In this document: in pieces, positions 46,101 to 61,100 of the stretch
Layout: each line of letters opens with the position of its first letter
Numbering within the stretch: position 1 is the first letter of the stretch
From: Actinernus sp. WN-2022
Taxonomy: Eukaryota > Cnidaria > Anthozoa > Actiniaria > Actinernidae
Assembly (NCBI GenBank): GCA_030867875.1
Contig: JAOWCC010001634.1
Coordinates: 51,370,021-51,434,020 of the forward strand
Direction of reading: 5' to 3'
Length of the DNA stretch: 64,000 nt
Notes under the pieces: generated by a model
The model's input: only the letters and a program-made list of their open reading frames with translations
Told to the model about the DNA's origin: nothing
Database searches by the model: none
Made by a program: the position numbers and the translations under genes

Positions 46101-49100
46101 TATTCCATAAAACCGCGCCTCGATATGTTAGTGAGTCTTTCATATATCTTGTATTAAACAGAGGTGCCAATAACAAATCGCGTGTCCTTAAGGCATAACC
46201 ATTGTTCCTTTTCATTACAATAGCTTTAATTAAAATGTCTGGTAGACGTCCATTGTGGGCCTTGAAACAGTTTTAAAATATCTAATTTATAATGGAAGAA
46301 CAGGGTAGAAGGCATGTCCTTTGGTAAACTATATATAATCCTAGCCGCTCTGCAATGCATCCTTTCTAAAGAATTAAGAATGTCTTTAATACAACACGCG
46401 CCTCACAAGACTGAACCGTATTTTACAGAGGGTAGAATGACTTTAAAATGAAAGTATTGTAGAATGTTCTTTGGTAAAATCTAGATCTTCTTAATAAGTC
46501 TAATTTTGTTGTATGGTACTGCTAACGATAAATACGGCACTGCATCTGCATATATTGCTTGTGCTTATGCCTGTCTCTAGTGTAATATAATGGACGTCGT
46601 AAAACTAACCACTTAGTCTCGTGGAATACTTTCTACGCTTATCACACAGTAATGGTCGGTTACCCCAACACCTCTCTTTTTGCGATACCAATTATCATAG
46701 GAAGAGACGCTCGTCATCAATCTACTTATTGCGAGGAAGTGTTCAATCAAAATAACGAGGACAAAAGACGATGCTGGCAGGGGTGGGGGGTAATATAACT
46801 AACCGCTGTATCTCCAGGCTGTGTTTGTTGTGTGGGAGGTACAAGCAGATTGTCGAGTTTGAACACAAACCCGTTGGCTGACTCATACATCTTGATTACC
46901 CTGGCTGTGTTGTTCTGAGCATCTCTGAAGACCAGTTGAGACCCCTGAGAGGAAAGAACAAGAAAGAGAAATTGGTTCGAGAGTCAATCTTACCTGTTTG
47001 TCTTTTACGTTTGAATATAAATATGGCTAACTGTACTGACCAACTATATTACCACACCCTAGGCAACAGTGGAGGTGATGACAGGAGCCGGTATATGTTA
47101 ATAATAATAATAATAATATTTTACTTATATTGCGCAAATTAACATATTATGTATGATCAAATGCGCATTACACTATCAGGTATCAAATTATATTTAAAAT
47201 CTAAGGTCTTAAGCAATCTAAAAGCTAAATACTATTCTAAAGTGAAATCTAAAAAGAGTATGAAAGAGACGCCTTGGCTTATGTAAATTAAAAGCTATTT
47301 AAGTCTTGAGTAAGGATTTAAAACTATCAAAAGTGTCCTCATTACGAATGCGTAAAGGCAGTCCATTCCACACTTTCGGCGCTGCCGCAGCAAACGCACG
47401 GTCACTAAGAGTCTTGTTAGTTACAGGTTTAGGTGCTAAAAACAAAAGTCCACTATTGGATCGTAGGCTGTAATGGCATTGCTCTCTGACAGTAATGGAA
47501 TTACAAAGATATACATGTGCAAGACCATGAGTACACTTAAAATCAAGTACAGCAATCTTGAAATCTATCCTAAATTTAATAGGTAACCAGTGTAAGTTGA
47601 GCAGGACTGGTGTGATGTGGCTGTGTCTAGGAGTATAGCAAATAAGTCTAGCTGCCGAGTTCTGTAACCGCTGCAGTTTGGACAGATAACAGCAGGCACA
47701 CCGAAAAGCAGACTATTGCAATAATCAACACGGGCATTAATAATGGATTGAACTAGATTTTTAGCACAACCAAAAGGCAAAAACTTCCTAATGCACCTTT
47801 ATGTTATTGTGGAACTGACTTCAGAAACTTAGAACATAAAAAATTGCAGCTACGAGCTACTCACATTTCTCTCAATCCAGATGGGTGGACCGAGGAGAGA
47901 CGTGAACCTGCCGCCACGTTGAATGGTCTCATTGGTCATGTGCACACAACTCACAATGTGATACCTAAGGTATTGGCTGACGGTGACTGGATTGGAAACA
48001 CTTCGACGCTGTACATTGTAATAAAACTGAATTAATAAAGTATAACAGGGGTATATCAAGAGTGCAACAGACTTCATGTTACCTTTCGGGTGTCTCGCAT
48101 CAGTTTGTTTAGAGCCTTGTTATTAGGAGCCAATACACTGGTTACTGAATGGGACTCGAGGAGCTTCTTCAGCCCATATTTCTAAGAAATGAATAATAAC
48201 GGTTATTATTGCATCAAAAATCAAAAACAGTAAAGTAAGTATCGTGATAAAACCAACACCACACACAATTATTATTATTTTGAACGACAGGTTTAATAGC
48301 AATTGTAACACACAAGGTTTTAAATAATCGAGGTTCCAAAACAAAAATATATATGTTATCCGAGTACCAAAGCACCTCAAGTATTAATTTGAACAGATAC
48401 GCGTGCAGCTCAAGAGAGAATCATAAAGTAGTGCACTGGTAAAAATACACAATAATTATCAATAAATATCAAGATTAACTGCAACAACTTAACAAGCTTT
48501 ACTATACTGAAAACAAAAGGCTCCGTTTGATAGCACAATGAATGATCTCTTCCGCACAAGGATGCTAAACTCTCTAACTGTTTGAACCATAAGTTCTGTT
48601 GTTCTCAGATAATAGATGGTCTTGTTCTACTTACTTTGATCAGCGATAATGCTATGGATAGTTCAACATCTCTTTCCATTGCCTACAAATCATTGTATTT
48701 CTTAGACATCACTACAGACTACATGCATGATAGGTACGGTTTACTGGATCCTCTTTTCTTCATGCTCTATTATACAAATAGAGTGTGTCCGTCGAGGAAC
48801 TATCGGCTGATAGTTGCCCGCGGAAATTTGATGTTCTTAAAACAATATAAGCCCGAGAACGATATATGCTAGTTTTAAGAACATCAAATTTCCAAGGGAA
48901 ACTATCAGCCGATAGTTCCGAGACAAACACAGTCTATTTTTGTCGTTATTGTTCATCACAAAATTGTCTTCAGCTCCCAGCGGGCACTATCGCCTGATAG
49001 TTTGCATCCGCGGAGGACAACTATCACGTCACGTGATCGCTTTTGGCCAATGAGCGCGCGCCAAAATTTTGTGGTGAACTATAATACGGCAATAGAGTAT

Positions 49101-52100
49101 ATCGGGGCCTCGGGAGACATGATGAACTGTTTACTTTATAAACACGGATTGGGATGAATAAGTTGTTCGTAAAATCGTACTCCTGCTCATATATTTTGAG
49201 TTTTTTTGGGCGATAAAAGAGATTTTATTTGAAAGAACAATGGTACATCAATATATCCTTCACTAACTCTGCAAAGCTATAGATGACAGTTCAAAATGAT
49301 CAAATGACTTTCGCTTTAGTATAATAGAACCAAATTTTTCTTTCACTAGTAAACCATTAGTACATTGTACATGACGTGGTTCATCTCACCTCTACACAAC
49401 TGCCCACGCATATCTCGCCATCTCCAACGTACTGTGCTGCGCATGTGCACTTTCGCTGACCAATACCTGTCTTTTTACAGCGGGCTCGTATGCTACAGCC
49501 TCCATTGTTCTAAGATAAAACAACATATGATGGTTTACTCGTGCTGCAATTGAAAGATGTTTTTAAAATGCATAAATAATTGATTTGCTGTGTCAAAAGA
49601 AGACATCATGCACGTTATAAACTTGTAATAGCAAACAATGAACTCAGTATTACTCACTTGTTCACATGGGTTCAACAGTATGCAAGTCTTCTCACCGTCG
49701 CCAGTAAACTCCTCCTTGCAGAAACAGTTGCGCTACAAAACGACAACAAAATAACGTGTATGATGTGTGTCTCCATCTCTCTTTCACTTACATACATATT
49801 ACGTAAATAGATGACTTTACATGACTGTGCAGAAATACAGGTTTTATCTTCAAGTGGTAGACATCATAATACTCGAGTGAGAGTAGCGAACAAGTGTATT
49901 ACGACACATTCACCACGCGAAGATAAAACCATATCTCCAATCTGCCTAATTATTAGTTACCAAGTTATAAATTACCAGGTTTTACATGAGACATAAAAGT
50001 GATGATGTCACAGATGTCTTTTTGAAATATCACGTTTATGTTGCGAGTAAAACCCGGTAATTCAAGGCGGAGATAAAACCATATTTCCAATCTGCCTAAT
50101 TATTAGTTACCAAGCTATAAATTACCAGGTTTTACATGAGACATAAAAGTGATGATGTCACAGATGTCTTTTTTGTAATTCATGGCTTATTGAATAATAA
50201 ATGCGCTTATCCTGAGTCGCGACTCACCAGCCCTGGACCAGTACTGGTGCACGTGGCGTTCAAGTGACAGCCGCCATTGTTCTTCTGGCAAACGTCAATT
50301 CCTAAATAATAAGAACAATGAACTGATTGGTCACCCTACTACTGAGGCTGTTGACGATCCTGTACGTATAAAACATGAACCCAAGTTACCATAGCAGTAC
50401 TGCCCATCACCAGTGTACCCAGATATGCATGCACAGTTTGCAGAGGCGGAGGTGATGTCGGCTTTACAAGTTGCCTTCCTGTGACAGCCGCCATTGTTCC
50501 TGTCGCATGCATTGATTGCTAGAAAAATCAATAGCAAATAACAATAAAGTCAAAAAGGTAGATTAGGGAAAACCTACTGTGTGTTGTGTAGCTTTCCTCG
50601 ACGTCTGGGGGAAAGGAACATGTTTGGAGCAGAGCTGATCATTCAACTACTTGTGTCAGGTACATCAGTAGTGTACTTTTGTTTGTTAATGTCTGGAATG
50701 GATCTGATCATTCAATGACGTGTCAGGTACATCAGTTGTGTATTGTGGTTTGTTAACATGTCTGGAGTGGAGCTGATCATTCAATGACATGTGTCAGGTA
50801 CATCAGTAGTGTATTGTGGTTTGTTAACATGTATGGGGTGGAGCTGATCATTCAATGACATGTGTCACGTACATCAGTAGTGTATTGTTATTTGTTAACA
50901 TGTCTGGAGTGAATGACATGTGTCATGTACATCAGTATTGTGTTAACATGTTTGGAGTGAATGTCATGTGTCAGGTACATCAGTAGTGTATTGGTGTGTT
51001 AACATGTCTGGAGTGAATGACATGTGTCATGTACATCAGTATTGTGTTAACATGTTTGGAGTGAATGACATGTGTCAGGTACATCAGCAGTGTATTGGTG
51101 TGTTAACATGTCTGGAGTGAATGACATGTCAGGTACATCAGTAGTGTATTGGTGTGTTAACATGTCTGGAGTGAATGACATGTGTCAGGTACATCAGTAG
51201 TGTATTGGTGTGTTAACATGTCTGGAGTGAATGTCATGTGTCAGGTACATCAGTAGTGTATTGGTGTGTTAACATGTCTGGAGTGAATGACATGTGTCAG
51301 ATACATCAGTAGTGTATTGGTGTGTTAACATGTCTGGAGTGAATGACATGTCAGGTACATCAGTAGTGTATTGGTGTGTTAACATGTCTGGAGTGAATGA
51401 CATGTCAGGTACATCAGTAGTGTATTGGTGTGTTAACATGTCTGGAGTGAATGACATGTCAGGTACATCAGTAGTGTATTGGTGTGTTAACATGTCTGGA
51501 GTGAATGGCATGTGTCAGGTACATCAGTAGTGTATTGGTGTGATAAAGTAATGGATTCAATCGCCGCCATGAACATAGTGGCTCGATGTCGATGGTGCGA
51601 CTTTCTGTTAATTTGGTAGATATGTACAAGTAGTAGAACGAAATCCTATCTACGATGCAGTGAAGATGTCAGTCAATTCTTGTCGTTCACCTGTAAACAG
51701 GCTCTTAAGGTAAGGGAGGGGAGGAGTAGGTCTTCTTGTCTTTTTTTTCAAGGTCATTCACCTACCTCTGCAGTGTGTGCCATTGCCGATGAACCCTGTA
51801 TCACACAAGCACTGGGAACTCAATCCAGAGCCACGACAACTGGATGATAACAGCAGTAGCAACAGTTCATTATTCTAATGAATTAACATCACTGTAAGAA
51901 GTCCCTGGTGAAGGCTTGCTTGGAAGCCGAATTTACTTAGTTATTTCAAGATTCACCCAAACCCATCAAGATACATCGCAATATTGGAAATATGTAATTT
52001 GCTAATCATTCCGACCATTTGTCATCACTATATTAACAAATATTACAATCTTGTTATCATTTTATGCGATTGTCTTTACACTTCACTTATGTTTGTACGT

Positions 52101-55100
52101 ACTGTAACTCTACATACCATTCCTAGATGACCTTTACTCGTTAAGTACTGTGACGTACCTTGCATGTGTGTGGCATATCGTGGGAAGACAGTTCGTGTAA
52201 TTTGCCGCTGAAACATCACAAAATGACACTTTAACATGGAGTCTCGAGCTAATTATTACAGCAACAGTACATTAATATCAACAACACACTTTATTTTATA
52301 CTCTTACAAAAATTACATAAGTATGTGAAAGTAAAAGAAACGAATAAAGACAGTTAGAGTAAACGCTACTTAGAATAATACAGCAACTTGGTTAGACTAC
52401 TGGTTAATTTATGTTGCTAACACTCATCGTATGTTTAGTAAATGAAGAAGATTAACAAGCCTTTCTCCGATGCAGTTTCAAACTCGATCAGAAAGAGGAA
52501 AATGCATTCGTTGCGGACTGAACTCCATCCCTTGAGTGCCTTCACCATATATTTGCCATTCTATCAACTAAGCCATGTAAGAATTTGCTATATTATACGA
52601 CTGTGAGGGCAAATATGGAGCCGTATTGCCCTGTAGAATACCTGTTTGACGGGTTTATGATGTTGCTTTGTGCACTTCATTCTTGCTTGTGCAAAGCCAA
52701 AATGGCCGACGAGAACTGGACTTTACTTGACGATAACGAACTAACTTTTGACCAACATTTTGGAGGGGAACATTTATACGAAGAGCTACTGGTAAACGCT
52801 GTAGACTCTGTGTCTGAAGCTGAAACGAGCCGCGAAAACAACAACAGACCAGACCAAACATCAAACAAAAACGCTGAACTTGACGATGGATACATTTCTA
52901 AATTTATAGACCAGAACAGAAACGAAAACACGGTAAAAAAGACGAGAACTGACTTGAACATTTTTTACAGGTGGACTAAAACTATCTACGAGACAAGAAC
53001 TATTGACAATATTCCACCGACCGAGCTCAACAACCTACCTGCACACACTTTGTTTTGAAAATACATAAACAAAACGGAGACGAACTTGAACTAGACACAC
53101 TTGCCGGATTTTTTCCACAGTTTTGACCACTTTCTACGAGAACAGGGAAAACAGTACAGTATACTGACTGACAAGCAGTTCTTCAAGGCCAGGGAGCTTT
53201 GGTCAGCAAGCGAAAACAACTCCACCGTTTTGGTAAAAGTGGTCTTACTAAAACACAAATCCAGCATCTGTGGGAACGCGAAACAGTTGGGAGACCATTC
53301 ACCACAATCGCTTTTGCGAACAGTTTGGGTACATAACATCATCCACTTTGGCTGGAGAGCACGAGACGAGCGTCGCCATGTAAAACTAGGCGATTTTCGA
53401 GTTAAAAATGAAGATGGCCCTGGAGGACAAGAATTCATCGAGTGGATTACTGAGCGGCGATCTAAAACTCGCACCGGCGAGCAGGAATTTGTTAATGAAA
53501 GAGCCTTTAGCCCCAAAATGTACGCGATCGGAGGGCCATGCTGTCCATTTCAAATTTTCAAGAGCTACTTGTCCCGAAGGCCTGTGGAAATGGGAAATCC
53601 AGACGATACCTTCTATCTGGCTTGCATCCAGAATCCTATTAGTCAGATATGGTTCAAGAAACAACCACTCTGAAAGAATTCACTTGGTTCTTTCATGAAA
53701 AATATGTGCAAAGCTGCTGGAGTTACCGGGCGCCATTCTACTTTGATACATGAGAATACTGAGTCCCTAAACATCATCGGGTTAGCAGGCCAGAGAAATC
53801 TGAAGTCACTGGACAGTTACTCCGAAGCTTCGGATGAACAGCAGAAGGATTATGTCGTTGAAACTCGGCAAGCACGTGCAGGGGAAAAGATCGACTGCCT
53901 CCGATGGAACACAGCCACTTTCAACTGACTCCTGTAACCAAAAGCAAAGATCGCTACAACATGGATCTGCAGGCACATTTTCCGGTACAGTGTTCAATAA
54001 CTGCTCATTCACTTTTGGAAGAGAAACCTTCGCCGAAGGCAATGTTTTTGCAGCAAACCCGAAGAAGCACTTCAAGCGAGTTCTCGCTTTTGAGAGCAGT
54101 GACGAAGAGCTCTAGCTAGACGTGTTTTGAAGTCCATCTCTCTGCTGTGCATATTTTTTTGTCTTCAATCATCATTGCAACTTGCAGAAAATTGTTTTCT
54201 TTGATTTTTTTGAGAAAACTTGCAGAACTTTTAGAGACATTCCATGCCGCTGCAGCGCTGCCTTAAGGTGATGTTACACGAGACGATTTTACGCGACGAT
54301 TTTTAACGCATTTTACACGAGAACGGGTATGTTACACGAGACGATTTTTAGCGCAACATCTAGCTAGCACCTAGGCTCCTACTCCGACACCCTCGTTTAG
54401 AAACATGGCTGACGAGTGGAGTAAACATGGCTGACGAGTGGAGTCCTTGTTTGTTGACGTAGCCTCGTTTCCGTGGGCGTAGCGAACAGGTTGCGCGAAA
54501 TGTCAACGGCGAGGGTGTTACACGAAGCAACTCCAACAAAACTCGCGCAACAATGTTGCAGGTTTTTTGTAGGTAATTCAAAACTTGCAACATGTTGCCG
54601 CAACGAAGATTGCGTTAAAAGTCGTCCAGCGCGCCATGTTACATTATGTTGACGAAAAATCGTCGTTAAAAATCGTGACCTTTATGATCTGACACTAGGA
54701 ACTGGTTTAGCAAGTTCTTTCATTTACTGGATACCTTCAAAAGTGATTTCCGCAAAAATGCGTTTACGCGGGCGCTCGGCGAACAAAATATGAGAACCTA
54801 TATATCAATGGAAAGGATGATAACTGAAGAATACCAGTAAAAGGTTATTTTATACGGAATTACTCTAGATTTAAAACTACAGTCACTTTAACCCGATATC
54901 GAAGACGTTTATAAACGCGAATTACCAGCAACGGGTTTTTATACTTACGAAGTAATTACACTTGTGTCAAGTTAAGCGGTCATTGATCTCCAAAAGCGTG
55001 TGTGCGATTTTTGATATATATTTTCTATGCGAAAATATTGCAGTTTAAAGTCGAGTCATTGATTATTTTTGCCAAGCCATCACGCTTGGACCGATATCTT

Positions 55101-58100
55101 TAAAACTAAAAACAAATCGGGAAAAAAGCACACTCTTTTGGAGATTAGTTATCGTAGAATCACTGGACGAAATTTCAAAAAATTCCGGTAAATTCTTATA
55201 TGCAATCAATTCACTTGAAGACTGCAGAAACGTTGAAAAATTGTAGCCGAGCAACTGATTCACACCTACTTAGAGCGGCTTTCCGGGACTCGACACCCAT
55301 TCTCCAATCAGAAGCGACCTCCTGGAGTCTCCCAAAACTAAAGGTAGAGTTTCAATATGTAAATATAATTACAAGCCATAGTTCTCCTTGTAGTCTCTTG
55401 TTTTAATATGTGGGTTCCAGAGGATATTAGAGAAATATATATATTTGCCGAGATGAATATTGCATGTTGATTTCCGTTCAAAGGTACGCGCCGTATAGAT
55501 CTATAGCCGGCTTGTTTGACTTGGAAAAAAAAAAGACAAAAAGGTGAACGGTCAGACTTTACGTTTCCATCTTAGCTTTCTTGGAAACAAATATTCTCTC
55601 GGCTGTCTCCTATCAATTCTTCTTTATGTTCAGATGTGGATCACTCGGCACGCAAGTGAAAATACGAACCCTTGTTCGGTTTTGCAAGGACTTCTATTTG
55701 GCTCGAAGTCGTATGCATTGTTTGGCCTTGTTTGCTTTTCATTTTTCTTTGTTTTCCAAGCTAAGGGTATCCTGCTGATCCTGCTTGCTTTTTGGAAGAC
55801 ATAAGGCCAACAACCGATGGAATTACGGAATCGTGTGTGGAAAAACCTTTCGCAATAAACGTAAACATTGGTATACTATGAAATGAATTTATGCGCTAGC
55901 TTCCCCGCACTTTCGATACGGGCGAGTGAGCACTTGTCATGTGTTTATTGATCTGCTGTCAATCAAACAGAACCTTTTACTTCCGGTTAAAAACTTCCTT
56001 TTGGTATTTCTCCGTCAATATTATTTTTTATTGAACGGAGTTTTTAGTATATGAAACAATGCTACTAAAACTACATTTCTGTGCGGAAAAAAATGTTCAC
56101 CATCTTTTTCGTTTTGAAGGTATCCAGTAACCTTAAAGCATGTAATTGGCTTCCGCGCGTGATTCATCATCATTGATTTCCTATCAGATTCTATTTTCCT
56201 GGCTGGCACTGGCTCCCCGATAAAAAAGACGTTTTAAATGGAACAGAAACCCATGAAATAAGAAAGCTGTCGTATAATAAATCCATTATTACATGTACTC
56301 ATTGCTCGCACTCGCCACTGCGGGGCTCGGAAAAATACATTCGCAACTCGTAAAATATCAGCCCGTAATACCTGGAAAACATCTAATAAGTGGTATGTAT
56401 TTGACAAGGACATTGGTCCTGTGTTAAAAATGACACTTACATTTATCACACAGCGATCCTTTCCATCCATGATAACACGAACACGAGCCATCCCCTGTGA
56501 TACCGGCATTGCAAGTTCCATTGACACATCTGCAGACTAGAAATATTAACGAAACAACATAATTTGGCATTAGTGTGAACAAACACGCTTCACTTCTCGT
56601 GAACATTCTCCACTGGTATGACCTTGTGCTCAGTTAGTGACCTTCCCAAATATATTCAGTTAAATGGATCAAAGAACGCTTCGTGGAAAACAAACTTTTT
56701 AACATAAACTTCTTACTTAGAAAAGTGTAGAAACAATTTGTTTCACCATGTCTTTTTACTCATAACTTTGTTATTAACTTTGCTCAAATCCTTCTGTAAG
56801 AAAAACTGCAGCATGTAATCAACACACATTGAATGTGCTGCAAAGAAGCCTTATTGAAACAACATATTCAAAACAATTATCCGTAATTCCTTCAGTGCTC
56901 GGAACACTTACCTGACGAACATGTTTTGCCAAACTTAGTGGGTCTACACTTTTCACAGTTAGTGCCGGTAAAGTGCGTAGAACAGCTACAGTGGCCTGTT
57001 CCCAACAAACCGTCCGAACACTGGCCATTGCCAGAGCACGGTGACGTCACTCTACCAGGACAGGCTGAAACAAAGACAGCAATGTCACACGTCACAAGCC
57101 ATAAATACATCACAAGTCACGAGTCTTACGTCACGAGTCATACGTCACGAGTCATGCATACGTCACAATTCATACGTCACAGGCTATAAATACTTTTTAA
57201 CGAGAAAATATAAGATATTTTGACAACCTATTGTACGAGTTTACATATTTTTAAATATTTATTTCACGTATAGTTCATGGTGAAAGGTGCAAGAGTAGTT
57301 GTTTATTCTCGGATTGAGGATTCTCAGTCCTCTAGCCTATAAAATTACTGAGATTTATTAATTCGAGACGATTTAACGTATTGCCCAAGGACGTGGTGGT
57401 AGAGACGGCTGTTGTAACAATTGTTTTCACGAATAGAACAACAGGTTCTTTAACGTCCCCCATTTACGAAGAGAGTGTGTTGGGAGACAATACCAGCAGC
57501 TTTTATGTCCCTGCCCAGGGATACAAATCCACAACCTCCCGTATTCACGACCACCGCTAATCAGCCATGCAGTAATAATTATACCTTGACAATCAGGTCC
57601 CCAGAAGCCACTGCAGCATTTGCGTTCCTGTAAGACAAAACAGATGTGAACCATGTCATGAGCTGATATGGAATAAATATGGATGGATATTTCAAACTTC
57701 TCGATAACCACTCGTCACACAGTGAGTGGTGTGAGTTTGTACTCACCACTTGAGTCTTCTGACACTTCGCACGACAAAAGAATTCCCAAGGGTCACATCC
57801 CCGTATCCACTGGTGAAAAATTAAATGACTACCTTAGTCTATGTAGTCAAATGTCACATCCCTACGTCTACCGAAGATAACTCATATGACTATATTAGTC
57901 TCTTTAAATCAAATGTCACATCCCTGCATCTACTGAAGAGAAATCATATGACTACAATAGTCTCTGTAGACGTTTAGATTTCTCAAATTCACCTTACTTA
58001 TATATCACTCCCATGTTGGAAGAAACCTCGTAACAATGGTACGAATGAGTGTTTTTGTCGTACCGTACTGTTCTTTTGTGTCAAATCACTGTTCCATTGT

Positions 58101-61100
58101 TCTCTTCCTGTGACAAGCTGGCACCACTAGCCTCGCTTTGATGCTTTTGTGAACAACGTCAATAGGATGATGCATCAATTAGCATCTCACATGCTAATAG
58201 TGCTTACGGAACCCAAACAGATGAAACCCAAATGGGCATACTGTCCAACTTGCATTTTTTATATTTTTGCTAAGGCAAAGGGGTGGAAGATCATATATTT
58301 GTCCCCTTGTCTTACCACTTTAGTGTATCCACTTAAGCACCTCACACCCCAAACACAAATTTGACATCGTGTCTGGTGAGAAAAGAAAAGGATTTTTTTA
58401 CTACGAGCTGTGTGGTCTCAAAATGTACTACACCTAGTTTGTCAAGCCTAAAAGTTGGTTAATAATAATTTATTCATAACACCAACTATGATATCAATCA
58501 TTAGGGGCAGCACGACGATGGCTGTGACGACGGAACGTACAAAAGTGTTTTCTCCCGAAATTTGGTGTTCATTATTTCCTTTATTTGCCTTTAGCAATCT
58601 TTCACATTCAGATTCTCAAAACAATGTGATCAGCATTGAGTTCCATTTAGGCTGATGTACTTTCTTACGTTCGCATTCTCTTTTGAAACTAACATTTGGA
58701 GTTTTCACGTTGTGTTTTGTCACAATGTAGCGCACAATTTGATGTGCAGTACTAGTTATTGTATTTTGTAATTATAAGATGTCATCCTAGACATTGTCAT
58801 CATGATAGTTAAACTACCGGTTTGTTATCATAGAAACGAACTGAACACTTCAGGACTATAAAAAGTGCAAATAAATTATTCTTGTGACAGGCCAGACAGA
58901 CGAAACAATTACCTTGATTCATTTGTACAGCCACTTTAGCCTGCTCACCCTCAACAATCACAGGCTATGATTCAGATAATCAGCAATAATGTTCAACACA
59001 TCATGTTTCTCAAAAAAGGTATTCGTTCGTGTATTATTCTAGTGGTTTTTATAAAGTAAACAGTACGCACGCTCTGATTGGTAGATAACCATGTGTTATT
59101 AGAGTACACATAATAATGGGTCATTCTCCTGTAGGTTTGTCCGATGCACAGATGACGTCACAATGTGACAACAGTCACGACGGTCTCATGACGTAGTACC
59201 TCTTTGTTCTGGTCACGTTGTGACGTCATCTGTGCATCAATAATAGGACAGACGCAAGGCAGAAGAATAACTATTTTATCATTTATTAAGTTGACCAAGT
59301 TCTACTTACATAGTCGGTCAAAACGTTGATAATATCACAGCGACTTTTCACAGGCTCTAGGACTCCAGATAACTGGTAGATAACTGCTGTCCTAGCCTTC
59401 AATCTCTTCTTATTAAAAGAGATGCCATTCACCTTGGACTGGAAATAAACACCAAATAATCAACAGCAGTAACTTTACAGCTGTCTTTGTAAAGTTGCAT
59501 TTTATGACTTCATCCAGTTGTATCCCCCTCCCCTTAGGACGTTTTTTAACACCTGTCCCTTACCTATCTCAAAATAAAATAAAATTACATGCATATATAT
59601 ATATACGTATACGTATACATATACATATATATATAACTTGACTGCTAAACACTCACAAGTTCCTGTCATAAGACACTGACTATGAGGAGACAGGCCGGAG
59701 TACCTGCTGCGCCACGAATTCGCACTACACACACCACGTACAGTAACATCCGCACTACACACAGTAATACACTGCGCACAACACACCCCACGTACAGTAA
59801 CACATACATCCGCACTACACACAGTAATACCTGCGCAATACACATGCCACGTACAGCAACACACACTCCGCACTACACACAGTAATACACTGCGCACCAC
59901 ACACGCCACGTACAGTAACACACATGCACACCACACGCAGTAACAAACCTGTGTACCACACACGCCACGTACAGTAACACACACATGCACACCACACGCA
60001 GTAACAAACCTGTGTACCACACACGCCACGTACAGTAACACACACATGCACACCACACGCAGTAACAAACCTGTGTACCACACACGCCACGTACAGTAAC
60101 ACACACATGCACACCACACGCAGTAACAAACCTGTGTACCACACACGCCACGTACAGTAACACACACATGCACACCACACGCAGTAACAAACCTGTGTAC
60201 CACACACGCCACGTACAGTAACACACACATGCACACCACACGCAGTAACAAACCTGTGTACCACACACGCCACGTACAGTAACACACACATGCACACCAC
60301 ACGCAGTAACAAACCTGTGTACCACACACGCCACGTACAGTAACACACACATGCACACCACACGCAGTAACAAACCTGTGTACCACACACGCCACGTACA
60401 GTAACACACACATGCACACCACACGCAGTAACAAACCTGTGTACCACACACGCCACGTACAGTAACACACACATGCACACCACACGCAGTAACAAACCTG
60501 TGTACCACACACGCCACGTACAGTAACACACACATGCACACCACACGCAGTAACAAACCTGTGTACCACACACGCCACGTACAGTAACACACACATGCAC
60601 ACCACACGCAGTAACAAACCTGTGTACCACACACGCCACGTACAGTAACACACACATGCACACCACACGCAGTAACAAACCTGTGTACCACACACGCCAC
60701 GTACAGTAACACACACATGCACACCACACGCAGTAACAAACCTGTGTACCACACACGCCACGTACAGTAACACACACATGCACACCACACGCAGTAACAA
60801 ACCTGTGTACCACACACGCCACGTACAGTAACACACACATGCACACCACACGCAGTAACGCACCTGTGTACTACACACCACGTACGCTGCGGATCACACA
60901 CACATCACGTATAGTAATACTTGCGCACCACATACAGTAATACGCATGCGCACAACATACATAAACGCATGAGCGCTGCACACATGTATACGTCACCTTG
61001 TCCGTGATCTTTACTAGATAGCCTGGACCGAGCCATGTAGAGAACTGTTGGCCATTGTGGACACTTTCAGTCTGGACATACTCCTGAATCACGTGGTTCT

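Noticed and set aside
59502..60901. Cys/Val/Trp-rich open frames of 340-460 codons on the minus strand
   Set aside because: They are translations of the 61-bp satellite; three overlapping frames give the same peptide in permuted order.
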